Shown here: positions 1 to 6,230 of the stretch, piece after piece
Layout: the number at the start of each line of letters is the position of its first letter
Numbering within the stretch: position 1 is the first letter of the stretch
Assembly: GCA_937889795.1 (NCBI GenBank)
Contig: CALBZH010000623.1
Location: 1-6,230 of the forward strand
Length of the DNA: 6,230 bases
Source of the DNA: an uncultured Syntrophobacteraceae bacterium
GTDB lineage: Bacteria; Desulfobacterota; Syntrophobacteria; Syntrophobacterales; Syntrophobacteraceae
Reading direction: 5' to 3'
The notes under the pieces: generated by a model
Databases searched by the model: none
Seen by the model: only the letters and a program-made list of their open reading frames with translations
What the model was told of the DNA's origin: nothing
Translations under genes and position numbers: made by a program

Positions 1-326
1 CATGGGAACCGTTCCGAAGGCCCATTGCACGCATGAGCCCCACACCACTTCCCTGCTGGCTGGAGCGAACCTCCTCTTCCCCGAAGTGGGATCCAGTCCC
101 AGGGATGAACGGGCGGACAGCAGCCATGGCATCGGAAGGGGTCTGGACGACTGCTCGCGCATGCTTCGCGAAACGGGGTGGAAGCCGGAGAAACCGTCCA
201 ATTGCTTCAAGACGGCCGGCGTTCGCGTATCCGAATGATCCGTCGGAGAGCAGCAAGACCACAACGAGACATCCTTGCCGGTTGGAATTCCGAAACAGGC
301 TCCAAGTGCCACACCTTAGACGGAAC
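1..326. other. Upstream region with no recognisable gene
   Basis: No recognisable protein is encoded here. The + strand frame from position 2 to a TGA at 236-238 is open (78 codons, possibly entering from outside the window) and has a fairly G/C-rich third position. Its product, however, shows no motif or family likeness, has no visible ribosome binding site, and competes with other open frames over the same bases. Two further + strand frames and one - strand frame run from here into the start of the transporter gene and are equally featureless. The stretch presumably carries the promoter of the downstream ABC operon, but I could not find a convincing -35/-10 pair or a sigma54 -24/-12 pair. 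An 8-bp GGAATTCC palindrome at about 284-291 is the only small symmetric element noted. It could also be the tail of an unrecognised upstream gene. Confidence 0.5.
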
Positions 327-332
327 AGGAGG
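327..332 (+). promoter_or_regulatory. Shine-Dalgarno site of the substrate-binding protein gene
   Basis: A perfect AGGAGG ends 8 bases before the TTG at 341 and 17 bases before the in-frame ATG at 350. The spacing is ideal for TTG and too long for ATG, so it decides the start in favour of TTG. Confidence 0.75.
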
Positions 333-340
333 CAAGTGCA

Positions 341-1321
341 TTGACGACAATGGGTGCGAAGCTCGGGAAGGCGCTCTTTCTTGGCCTGATCGTTTCCCTG
401 GTGTGGGCTCCATGGGCAGCGGGCGAGGAGCTTAAGGTCGGAACCTGGAAGACGGCTCAAACCATTCAGCCGTTCTTCTACGGGCAGTATCTGGCCGGGA
501 AAGCAAACGTTACCGTCTTCCCGTTCACCAACCCGGCCGACCAGAAGACGGCCTTGCTCGCCGGCAGCCTGGACATGTGCGGGACCACGCTTGCGCATGC
601 CATTCAATCCGCGTCTCAAGGGCAGCCCGTGGTGGTGGTTGCGTCACTGTGCAACAAGTGCTCGGCCCTGGTGGTGCGGAAAGACGGACCCGTCAAGACT
701 GTCGCGGACCTCAAGGGAAAGAAGATCGGGTACGTTCCTGGAACGATGCATGAAATCCTGCTCCGGGAGGTCCTGACGCGAAACGGGCTTTCGCCAGAGA
801 AGGACGTGACCCTGATGCGGGTCGATTTCTTCGATATGGGCACGGCGCTCGCTGCGGGGGATATCGACGCGTTTCTGTCAGGCGAGCCGTTCCCGTCCCT
901 GGCCGTGCACAAGGGTTACGGGAAGATCCTCTCCTACCCCTACTTCGATGAAAGCGTTGGCACGATCAACGCCGGCATGCTGGTCCGGCGAAAGACGATC
1001 GTTGAAAACCCCGAGCAAGTTTACCGCCTGGTGCTGGCCCACGCCAGGGCGACCCTCCACCTGAACGCCCACCGGGAGGATTGGCTCAAACGGGCAGCGG
1101 AATTCGGAACTCCCCTGAATGTCCTCGAAAAAGCCGCCGACAACATGGAGCTCGCCTGGGACATGGACGAGAGATTCATCCAGCAAGCCCGCGCCCTGGG
1201 AGAGCGCATGCAGAGCCTTGGGGTCATTCAGGGGCAGCCGGACTATGCGGGGCTCTTCGACCTTTCCTTCGTGAAACGGGCGAGGGAGGAATTGAGCGGA
1301 CAGGGTCGCGGTGGTCAGTGA
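341..1321 (+). CDS. ABC transporter periplasmic substrate-binding protein, NitT/TauT (SsuA/NMT1-like) class
   Basis: This is probably the secreted ligand-capturing subunit of the importer encoded with the next two genes. The 326-residue product begins with a signal peptide: Lys7 and Lys10, a hydrophobic core at about residues 11-27, and likely cleavage after Ala-Ala-Gly28. There is no lipobox cysteine, so a soluble periplasmic protein is expected. The mature part has the layout of the NMT1/THI5-like fold: an early strand (LKVGTWKTAQ), a gene-dosage-like segment ALLAGSLDM (71-79), VVRKDGPVKTVADLKGKKIG (111-130), where family members have the hinge and second lobe, and then GDIDAF (173-178). 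Length is normal for the family (about 300-340). The TTG start is chosen from the AGGAGG eight bases upstream; ATG at 350 is the alternative and would leave the signal peptide intact. Unusual: Cys80 plus a C-x-x-C at Cys104/Cys107, where family members I recall usually have small residues. The ligand is unknown; nitrate, sulfonate, taurine, pyrimidine precursor or another small anion are all possible. Confidence 0.88.
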   Translation: MTTMGAKLGKALFLGLIVSLVWAPWAAGEELKVGTWKTAQTIQPFFYGQYLAGKANVTVFPFTNPADQKTALLAGSLDMCGTTLAHAIQSASQGQPVVVVASLCNKCSALVVRKDGPVKTVADLKGKKIGYVPGTMHEILLREVLTRNGLSPEKDVTLMRVDFFDMGTALAAGDIDAFLSGEPFPSLAVHKGYGKILSYPYFDESVGTINAGMLVRRKTIVENPEQVYRLVLAHARATLHLNAHREDWLKRAAEFGTPLNVLEKAADNMELAWDMDERFIQQARALGERMQSLGVIQGQPDYAGLFDLSFVKRAREELSGQGRGGQ

Positions 1322-2120
1322 CATGCGGGACGTTGCGCGAAAGATCCCTTCCGGCCTGCTGCCCTGGATCATTCCCCTGGGCGGTATCGGGGCTTGGCTC
1401 GCCGTGAGCCAGACGGGACTGGTCCCAACGTACCTGCTACCCCATCCCATGGAGGTCGCGAACGCTGGTTACTACTACGTCTTCGGCACGCCAGGAACCG
1501 CTCCGTACGCCGGGCGATTTGCGGGTGACCTTTCGGCGAGTCTGATCCGAGTCGGGTGCGGGTTTCTGATCGCCGTCCTCCTGGGCCTCCCGCTCGGCGT
1601 CCTCTCCGGTCGGCTCCCTGCCGTCCAGCGGCTGCTCGGAGCCTCCATCAACGGCCTTCGCGCCGTACCCGGTATCAGCTGGCTCCCTCTGGCCATGGTG
1701 TGGTTCGGCATCGGCACCAGGACGACGCTCTTCCTGGTCGCCCTGGCCGCCTTCTTTCCCATCTATCTCAACGCCGCCGCTGGAGCCAGGCAGGTCGACC
1801 CGCTGCTCCTGCAGGCGGGTGCCATGTTGGGCGTGAGCCGATCCCGCCTGGTGCTCTCGATCCTCCTTCCCGCCTCCATGTCCCACATTCTGACCGGACT
1901 CCGGCTGGGACTCGGCATCTCCTGGGCCTACCTGGTCCTGGGGGAGCTTTCTGGAGTCCCGAACGGTCTCGGGGCCGTGATCATGGACGCCCGGATGGTC
2001 GGGCGAATCGACCTGGTCGTCGTGGGGATCATCCTGATTGCAGCCATCGGCCGCTTAAGCGACCAGCTGCTCAAGGCTTTCATGCGATGCTGCTTCAAGA
2101 GCGTAAGACGAATGGCATGA
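1311..2120 (+). CDS. ABC transporter permease, NitT/TauT (SsuC-like) class
   Basis: This is the inner-membrane channel subunit of the importer. The 269-residue product has about six hydrophobic segments (roughly residues 16-33, 79-100, 114-132, 137-155, 190-212 and 233-250). It has the cytoplasmic EAA-type coupling loop that docks on the ATPase (about 168-187: QAGAMLGVSRSRL followed by SILLPAS, with the conserved Gly174 and the LP pair). The C-terminal GELSGVPNGLGAVI stretch is typical of SsuC/TauC-like permeases. Its start is ambiguous: GTG at 1311 overlaps the binding-protein gene by 11 bases and has a weak AGGG five bases upstream, while ATG at 1323, one base after that gene's stop, has only a weak GGTGG. 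Either gives an intact permease. Translation is likely coupled to the upstream gene. The predicted periplasmic stretch between the first two helices (about 34-78) includes a Tyr-rich bit (YYYVFGTPG). Membership in the importer operon follows from both overlaps and from family. Confidence 0.88.
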   Translation: MVSDMRDVARKIPSGLLPWIIPLGGIGAWLAVSQTGLVPTYLLPHPMEVANAGYYYVFGTPGTAPYAGRFAGDLSASLIRVGCGFLIAVLLGLPLGVLSGRLPAVQRLLGASINGLRAVPGISWLPLAMVWFGIGTRTTLFLVALAAFFPIYLNAAAGARQVDPLLLQAGAMLGVSRSRLVLSILLPASMSHILTGLRLGLGISWAYLVLGELSGVPNGLGAVIMDARMVGRIDLVVVGIILIAAIGRLSDQLLKAFMRCCFKSVRRMA

Positions 2121-2911
2121 CAAACGCTCAGCCCCCTCTGCACGACGCGAATGGTCCCCATGGGGGCAGGTCGGTCCTCGAGGTCAAAGACCTGGGAAGG
2201 GTCTTCCACTGGAACGGTTCGGCGAAGCCCGTTCTGGAGGGCATCACGTTCGATGTCACGCGGGGAGAGCTGGTCTGTCTCCTGGGTCGGAGCGGGTGCG
2301 GGAAGACCACCCTGCTGAAACTGTTAGCAGGGTTCCTCTCGCCGACCACCGGGGAGCTCTTGGTGGATGGCGACCCAATCAAGCGCCCCGGGCCGGACCG
2401 GTGCATGGTCTTCCAGGAAGATGCCCTCTTCGCGTGGCTCACGGTCGAGGAGAACATCGCCTTCGGCCTCAACGGCCGGAAGAGTGGCAAGGCCGCCATC
2501 CACCAGGAAGTGGATCGCTATCTTGCCCTGGTTGGCTTGAGGGATTTCAGAGGGTACCTGCCAGGAGAGATTTCGGGCGGCATGAAGCAGCGTGTCGCCC
2601 TGGCTCGGGTGCTCATCTTGAAGCCGAAGGTCCTTCTGATGGATGAGCCATTCGGGGCTCTCGACTCCCAGACCAGGGAGGAGATGCAAGACCTGCTCCT
2701 CCAGCTCTGGAAGGAGCTTTCCATCACCATTGTCTTCGTGACCCACGATGTGGAGGAAGCTCTGTTGCTGGCGGATCGAATCCTTGTCATGGACAGGAAT
2801 CCCGGGAGGATCAGGAGCGATTTGCGCGTGCCTTTGAGCCGCCCGAGGGCGCGGGACGAAGACGAATTTCTCTCAATGAGCCGTGAGCTCCGAGCGGTAC
2901 TGCGTCTCTGA
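2117..2911 (+). CDS. ABC transporter ATP-binding protein, NitT/TauT (SsuB/TauB-like) class
   Basis: This is the cytoplasmic ATPase that drives the importer. The 264-residue product carries all nucleotide-binding motifs in order: Walker A GRSGCGKT (57-64), Q-loop Gln100 in VFQEDALFAW, signature ISGGMKQR (152-159; Met replaces the usual Gln after SGG, as is common in this subfamily), Walker B VLLMDEP (172-178) with catalytic Glu177, D-loop ALD (181-183), and switch His210 in VFVTHDVEEA. The phrase DEPFGALDSQTRE and the DVEEALLLADRI tail are characteristic of NrtD/SsuB/TauB-type proteins. The frame is open upstream to 1556, but that part is only the permease gene read out of frame. The true start is the ATG whose last two bases form the permease stop (ATGA at 2117-2120), a classic translational-coupling junction without a strong ribosome site of its own. 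Length is typical (about 250-270). It is probably the last gene of the operon, since 345 non-coding bases follow. Confidence 0.92.
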   Translation: MTNAQPPLHDANGPHGGRSVLEVKDLGRVFHWNGSAKPVLEGITFDVTRGELVCLLGRSGCGKTTLLKLLAGFLSPTTGELLVDGDPIKRPGPDRCMVFQEDALFAWLTVEENIAFGLNGRKSGKAAIHQEVDRYLALVGLRDFRGYLPGEISGGMKQRVALARVLILKPKVLLMDEPFGALDSQTREEMQDLLLQLWKELSITIVFVTHDVEEALLLADRILVMDRNPGRIRSDLRVPLSRPRARDEDEFLSMSRELRAVLRL

Positions 2912-3021
2912 CAAAGATCTGGGCGGAAGGATCCGATCATACCGGCATCATCGATGCTCATAGGGAATCGAAAGTCCCGGGTCTTTCTTATGCGCAGGTT
3001 CTTTGTGGAGCAAGTTTTTCG

Positions 3022-3051
3022 GTGACAATGGCAGCACCGATACGATAAAAT
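3022..3051 (+). promoter_or_regulatory. Candidate sigma70-type promoter for the sensor kinase gene
   Basis: GTGACA (3022-3027, five of six to the -35 consensus) and TAAAAT (3046-3051, five of six to the -10 consensus) are separated by 18 bases, within an AT-rich patch of an otherwise GC-rich region. Transcription would begin near 3058, giving a leader of about 200 bases before the GTG start at 3257. The position, directly upstream of a gene oriented the same way and after an operon end, fits. It is a motif match only. Confidence 0.45.
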
Positions 3052-3122
3052 AGTTGCCCCTTCAGAACTTACACAATCACTGTTCGAATCTTTCTATTTG
3101 CTTCGCTGCACTGCGCCCTTCC

Positions 3123-3151
3123 AGACAGGGAGCAGAAGGGGGCCTCTGTCT
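3123..3151 (+). other. Leader hairpin upstream of the kinase gene
   Basis: AGACAGGG (3123-3130) can pair with CTCTGTCT (3144-3151) over eight pairs including one G-U, with a 13-base loop. It lies in the predicted leader of the kinase mRNA. No T-run follows, so it is not an intrinsic terminator. A regulatory role is not shown; a chance hairpin is possible. Confidence 0.25.
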
Positions 3152-3242
3152 CTTCCGTGCACGTGCCTTTCTGAGCCGAGTGAATCCCGGCGTGCCCCAT
3201 CTTGAAGGGGATGGATGGATTTCGCCGTAACCTTGACCACTT

Positions 3243-3250
3243 GAGGAGGT
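3243..3250 (+). promoter_or_regulatory. Strong Shine-Dalgarno site of the sensor kinase gene
   Basis: GAGGAGGT ends six bases before GTG 3257. An in-frame TGA at 3242-3244 overlaps it, so the GTG is the first possible start in this frame. This site moves the start 96 bases upstream of the first in-frame ATG (3353), which lacks a comparable site. Confidence 0.8.
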
Positions 3251-3256
3251 CGGTCC

Positions 3257-6230
3257 GTGGATCCCAGGAGCGACGCACACGACGGCGGCAGGGAATACAG
3301 AGGCGATCTCCTACGAGAACAAGCTCGCCTGGCTTTTGAGCACCTTCCAACGATGCAGGCGGCGTCCTTCGCCGTTGCCCTCCTCCTCTGCTACGTGGTC
3401 CGGGATGTCATTGCACCGCGAAAAATCGTGACGTGGGCGCTGATGCTCCTGATCATCGCGGTCAGCCGGATGGTCCTCTATCTTCGCTTTGCCAAGGTGC
3501 GTGAAGGTCGGTTTTCCGGTGAGCACTGGAGGAGTGCGTATCTGACTCTGGCCGCAGCCTCCGGGACAGCCTGGGGATTGGCCGCCTTCATCATCTTTCC
3601 GTCCGGCAGGATGGAGCTCATCTGCCTGTTTCTCCTTGTGACCGTGAGCCATGCAGCGGCCACGACGGTGTCCCATTCCTCCATTCGATACGCCCCGGCC
3701 GCCTGGGCAGGACCTGCCTTGCTGCTCTATGCCGTCCGCTCTGCCATGGAAGGCGGGGAGATCGGGTATGTGCTGAGCGTTTTGATCCTCGTTTACCTGC
3801 TGACCCTAATCCGTTATTCGCTTGCGCACAGCGCGGCCATCGCGTCCGCGATCGGCTTCAAGTTCGAGAATCTCGATCTGCTTGCGGAGCTGCAGCAGAC
3901 CACCGCTAGCCTCGCCAGAGATCTTCTGGAGCACAAAAAGGCCGAGGAAACGTCTCAGAAGTTCCGACTGCTGGTTGAGCACAGCCGCGACATCATTCTG
4001 TTCCTGCGTTATGAAGACGGCCACATCCTCGAGGCCAATGCCGCCGCCGTGAACGCGTATGGATACTCTCACGAGGAACTGCTAACCTTTACCATTCACC
4101 ACCTCCGCGCGCCGGCGACGCGCTGCAAAACCGCCGCTCAAATGGAGGAGGCGGTGTCCCGTGGCATTCTCTTCACGACGATCCATCAGCGCAAGGACCG
4201 CAGCATCTTCCCGGTCGAGGTCAGCTCGCGGGGTGCGACCGTCGGTGACGCGCGCGTCCTGATCAGCGTCATCAGGGACATCACCGAGCGCCGACAGGCC
4301 GAGGAAGCGCTCCGGACAAGCGAGGACCGGTTCCGCGCCTTCATGGACAACAGCCCGGCCGCGGCATGGATAAAGGACGATCAAGGGCGCTACGTCTATC
4401 TCAGCAAGACGTATGAAAACCGCATGGGAGTCAGCCTCGATGCCTGGTCCGGCAAGACCGACTTTGACGTGTGGCCGGTGGAGATCGCCGAACAGTTCCG
4501 CAAGAACGACGACGCGGTTCTCGCTTCCAATCAAGCCGTCGAAGTCATCGAGGAAGCTGTGAGCCCCGATGGCAGTCCGAGCCATTGGCTGATTTATAAA
4601 TTTCCCCTCCAGGATGCGGCGGGCAAGCGCTATGTGGGGGGCATCGGCGTGGACATCACCGAGCGCAGACAGGCCGAGCGGGCTCTTCGGATGAGTGAGG
4701 AGACCATGCGGGCGATCATCAACGGAATCAACGAATCCGCCATCCTCATGGATACCGCGGGAACATGCCTCGCGGTGAACACGACGACGGTGGAGCGGTT
4801 GGGGAAGACCGTCGACGAAATGCTCGGCTCCTCCATTTACGACCACATGCCTGTCGAGGTTGCAGAGATCCGGAAGCGCAAGGTCGAAGAGGTTCTCCGC
4901 ACGGGGAGGCCCCTCCATTTCGAGGATACCAGGGCGGGCAGAAGGTTCGACAACACCATCTCTCCGGTCTTCGACGCCGATGGGAAGATCACTCGCCTGG
5001 CCATTCTCGGCGTGGACATCACCGAGCGGGTACGCATCGAGGAGGCTCTGCGGGAGTCTCAACAGCGTTTGAACATCCGGAATCGCATTTCCGACGTGCT
5101 GTTGGTGGCCCCGGACGAGGGAATGTATTCCGAGGTGCTGAAGGTGGTTCTCGAAATCACGGAGAGCGACCTCGGGATCTTCGCCTATCAAGACGAAAAC
5201 GGAGACTGCGTCAAGCAATCCATGAGCGAAGAGCTGCTGGAGCGATGTGCCCTTCCGGACAAGACGCTGCGGTTCCCGCCGGGGAGTTGGGGAGATAGCC
5301 TCTGGGGGCGAGCCATCCGCGAAAAAAGGAGTTTGCTTTCCAATCAGCCGGGACGCGTTCCAGAAGGTCATTTCCTCATTCACAGGGCCATGGTTGTCCC
5401 GATCATTGACCGCGGGGAAGTCCTGGGCCACTGGATGGTCGCCAACAAGCCCACCGATTACGGATCCAGGGACCTCGAATTCCTGGAGCGGATCGCCACC
5501 GACATGGCGCCGGTCTTTTACGCCAGGCTGCAGCGGGATTTCGAGGAGCGCAGACGGAGACGGTTCCAGGCCGAGCTGCATCGGTCCCAGCAGATGCTCC
5601 GGTTGGTCATCGACAACATTCCCCAGCGAGTCTTCTGGAAGGATCGTGATTCGGTCTATCTCGGCTGCAACCTGCCTTTCGCGCAAGACGCGCGGCTTCC
5701 CGGACCCGACGACATCGTCGGCAAGGACGACCTTGCCCTGTCCTGGAAAGAGAATGCGGAGCTGTACCGGCAGGATGATCGTTTGGTGATGGGGGCCGAC
5801 GTGCCAAGGCATCGCTACGAGGAGCCGCAGCTTCGGACAGACGGCTCCCTGGCATGGCTTCAGACCAGCAAGATTCCGCTCCATGACGAAGACGGGGCTG
5901 TTGTCGGGGTCCTTGGGACCTACGAGGATATCACGGATCGCAAGCGCGCCGAGGAGGAGCGCCGGGAATATGAGCAGCGGCTTCACCGGGCCCAGAAAGC
6001 TGAAAGCCTGTACCGCATGGCGGGGGCCATCGCACACCATTTCAACAACATGCTTGCCGCGGTGATGGGATACCTGGAGCTTGCGTTGTTGTACGACACG
6101 GCTGTGCCGGATGCGACGAAAGCCAACATCTCAGAGGCCATGAAAGCTTCCCGGCGAGCCGCGGAGATTAGCCGCCTCATGCTGGCGTATCTGGGGCAAA
6201 TCGGCGAGGAAAAGCGCCGCCTTGATCTTG
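3257..6230 (+). CDS. Membrane-bound multi-PAS/GAF sensor histidine kinase (3' end outside window)
   Basis: Nearly all of a sensor kinase that would autophosphorylate on a histidine and pass the phosphate to a response regulator. The frame is open for 991 codons to the window edge. Domains: a short cytoplasmic N-terminus (1-32, including [14 protein letters not shown]); about six membrane helices (34-52, 57-77, 94-115, 119-138, 145-162, 168-187); a charged linker helix (about 203-235); PAS1 (233-345); PAS2 (355-470); PAS3 (480-591); a GAF-like domain (about 606-757, ending with [18 protein letters not shown]); PAS4 (about 775-895, with [19 protein letters not shown]). The PAS domains end in DITER/DITDR motifs at residues 341, 466, 587 and 891. 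The phosphoacceptor helix has [11 protein letters not shown] with His927. The ATP-binding domain lies past 6230, and a C-terminal receiver is possible. GTG 3257 is chosen for its Shine-Dalgarno site and because the 32 extra residues look like the usual lead-in to such membrane sensor regions. No periplasmic ligand domain is evident; the signals are unknown. Confidence 0.92.
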   Translation, partial: MDPRSDAHDGGREYRGDLLREQARLAFEHLPTMQAASFAVALLLCYVVRDVIAPRKIVTWALMLLIIAVSRMVLYLRFAKVREGRFSGEHWRSAYLTLAAASGTAWGLAAFIIFPSGRMELICLFLLVTVSHAAATTVSHSSIRYAPAAWAGPALLLYAVRSAMEGGEIGYVLSVLILVYLLTLIRYSLAHSAAIASAIGFKFENLDLLAELQQTTASLARDLLEHKKAEETSQKFRLLVEHSRDIILFLRYEDGHILEANAAAVNAYGYSHEELLTFTIHHLRAPATRCKTAAQMEEAVSRGILFTTIHQRKDRSIFPVEVSSRGATVGDARVLISVIRDITERRQAEEALRTSEDRFRAFMDNSPAAAWIKDDQGRYVYLSKTYENRMGVSLDAWSGKTDFDVWPVEIAEQFRKNDDAVLASNQAVEVIEEAVSPDGSPSHWLIYKFPLQDAAGKRYVGGIGVDITERRQAERALRMSEETMRAIINGINESAILMDTAGTCLAVNTTTVERLGKTVDEMLGSSIYDHMPVEVAEIRKRKVEEVLRTGRPLHFEDTRAGRRFDNTISPVFDADGKITRLAILGVDITERVRIEEALRESQQRLNIRNRISDVLLVAPDEGMYSEVLKVVLEITESDLGIFAYQDENGDCVKQSMSEELLERCALPDKTLRFPPGSWGDSLWGRAIREKRSLLSNQPGRVPEGHFLIHRAMVVPIIDRGEVLGHWMVANKPTDYGSRDLEFLERIATDMAPVFYARLQRDFEERRRRRFQAELHRSQQMLRLVIDNIPQRVFWKDRDSVYLGCNLPFAQDARLPGPDDIVGKDDLALSWKENAELYRQDDRLVMGADVPRHRYEEPQLRTDGSLAWLQTSKIPLHDEDGAVVGVLGTYEDITDRKRAEEERREYEQRLHRAQKAESLYRMAGAIAHHFNNMLAAVMGYLELALLYDTAVPDATKANISEAMKASRRAAEISRLMLAYLGQIGEEKRRLDL
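4277..4303 (+). repeat. Inter-PAS linker repeat, copy 1
   Basis: These nine codons (DITERRQAE) at the end of PAS1 match 26 of 27 bases of the copy at 4652-4678. They encode the start of the signalling helix that joins PAS1 to PAS2. Confidence 0.8.
4652..4678 (+). repeat. Inter-PAS linker repeat, copy 2
   Basis: These nine codons (DITERRQAE) at the end of PAS2 differ from copy 1 at a single base (CGA versus AGA, both Arg). Looser relatives end PAS3 (5015-5041, DITERVRIE) and PAS4 (5927-5953, DITDRKRAE). Confidence 0.8.

Larger units (their letters stand above)
2912..3256. other. Intergenic region between transporter operon and sensor kinase
   Basis: No gene is supported in these 345 bases. 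The part from about 2985 to 3115 is clearly more AT-rich than the flanking genes. It holds a promoter candidate (3022-3051), a leader hairpin (3123-3151) and the kinase ribosome binding site (3243-3250). Just after the ATPase stop lie only small symmetric elements: GCATC-ATC-GATGC (2945-2957), and GAAAG...CTTTC around CCCGGG (2970-2987). Neither is followed by a T-run, so no convincing intrinsic terminator for the transporter operon is visible. A T5 run at 3015-3019 follows only a weak 4-bp stem with a bulge. Confidence 0.7.

Noticed and set aside
202..233. TTGCTT ... TATCCG as a promoter for the transporter operon
   Set aside because: The spacing is 20 bases and the -10 match is poor, so it is not supportable.
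1556..2116. Upstream extension of the ATPase frame across the permease gene
   Set aside because: The extension is Pro/Arg-rich out-of-frame reading of the permease. The ABC ATPase fold begins only after ATG 2117, which forms a standard ATGA overlap.
3000..3019. Possible intrinsic terminator ending in TTTTT
   Set aside because: The stem is only about four pairs with a bulge (CTTTG/CAAG), too weak to call.
3211..3339. 42-codon + strand frame starting at ATG 3211, across the kinase start
   Set aside because: The product is a very Arg-rich low-complexity string, overlaps the strongly supported kinase ribosome site and start, and shows no sign of selection. A leader peptide role cannot be shown.
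3069..3350. 93-codon - strand frame in the intergenic region
   Set aside because: It has no recognisable motif, it overlaps the kinase 5' end and the predicted leader, and no ribosome site is evident.
3353..3355. ATG 3353 as the kinase start
   Set aside because: GTG 3257 has GAGGAGGT six bases upstream and adds a plausible N-terminal lead-in ([14 protein letters not shown]); ATG 3353 has no good ribosome site and would begin right at the first membrane helix.
4082..6040. 652-codon open frame on the - strand
   Set aside because: It lies wholly antisense to the sensor kinase, whose frame shows clear PAS, GAF and phosphoacceptor motifs. Its repeated [13 protein letters not shown] segments are just the reverse reading of the GVDITER linkers. 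It has no family likeness; long antisense frames are expected in GC-rich genes.

Overview
The window looks like a GC-rich bacterial chromosome segment. The style of its genes (a NitT/TauT-type ABC transporter and a very large multi-PAS sensor kinase with an AHHFNN phosphoacceptor box) resembles what is common in Desulfobacterota (former Deltaproteobacteria). That placement is inferred from protein style only. Every supported gene is on the + strand. No RNA gene, insertion sequence, CRISPR array or phage gene was seen.

Layout. Positions 1-326 hold no gene I can recognise. Positions 341-2911 are a tightly packed three-gene operon for an ABC importer of the nitrate/sulfonate/taurine (NitT/TauT, SsuABC-like) class: a secreted substrate-binding protein (TTG start with an ideal AGGAGG), an inner-membrane permease (overlapping by 11 bases if its GTG start is right) and an ATPase (overlapping the permease stop as ATGA). 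The binding protein would capture a small ligand in the periplasm, the permease carry it across the membrane, and the ATPase power the step. The ligand cannot be named from sequence; a CxxC pair in the binding protein is its most distinctive trait.

Positions 2912-3256 are a 345-base intergenic region. Its central part is clearly more AT-rich than the genes and contains a good sigma70-type promoter candidate (3022-3051), followed by a leader of about 200 bases with one modest hairpin. It separates the transporter operon from the next gene.

Positions 3257 to the window end are one continuous open frame of 991 codons without a stop: a membrane-bound sensor histidine kinase. It has about six transmembrane helices, then PAS-PAS-PAS-GAF-PAS, then a dimerisation/phosphoacceptor helix with His927. 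The ATP-binding domain, and any receiver domain, lie beyond the window. Its start was fixed at a GTG with a strong Shine-Dalgarno sequence, 96 bases upstream of the first in-frame ATG. Nothing in the window ties the kinase functionally to the transporter.

I found no clearly undescribed system. The points most worth a second look are the CxxC in the binding protein, the kinase sensor architecture with near-identical inter-PAS linkers, and the promoter/leader in front of the kinase.
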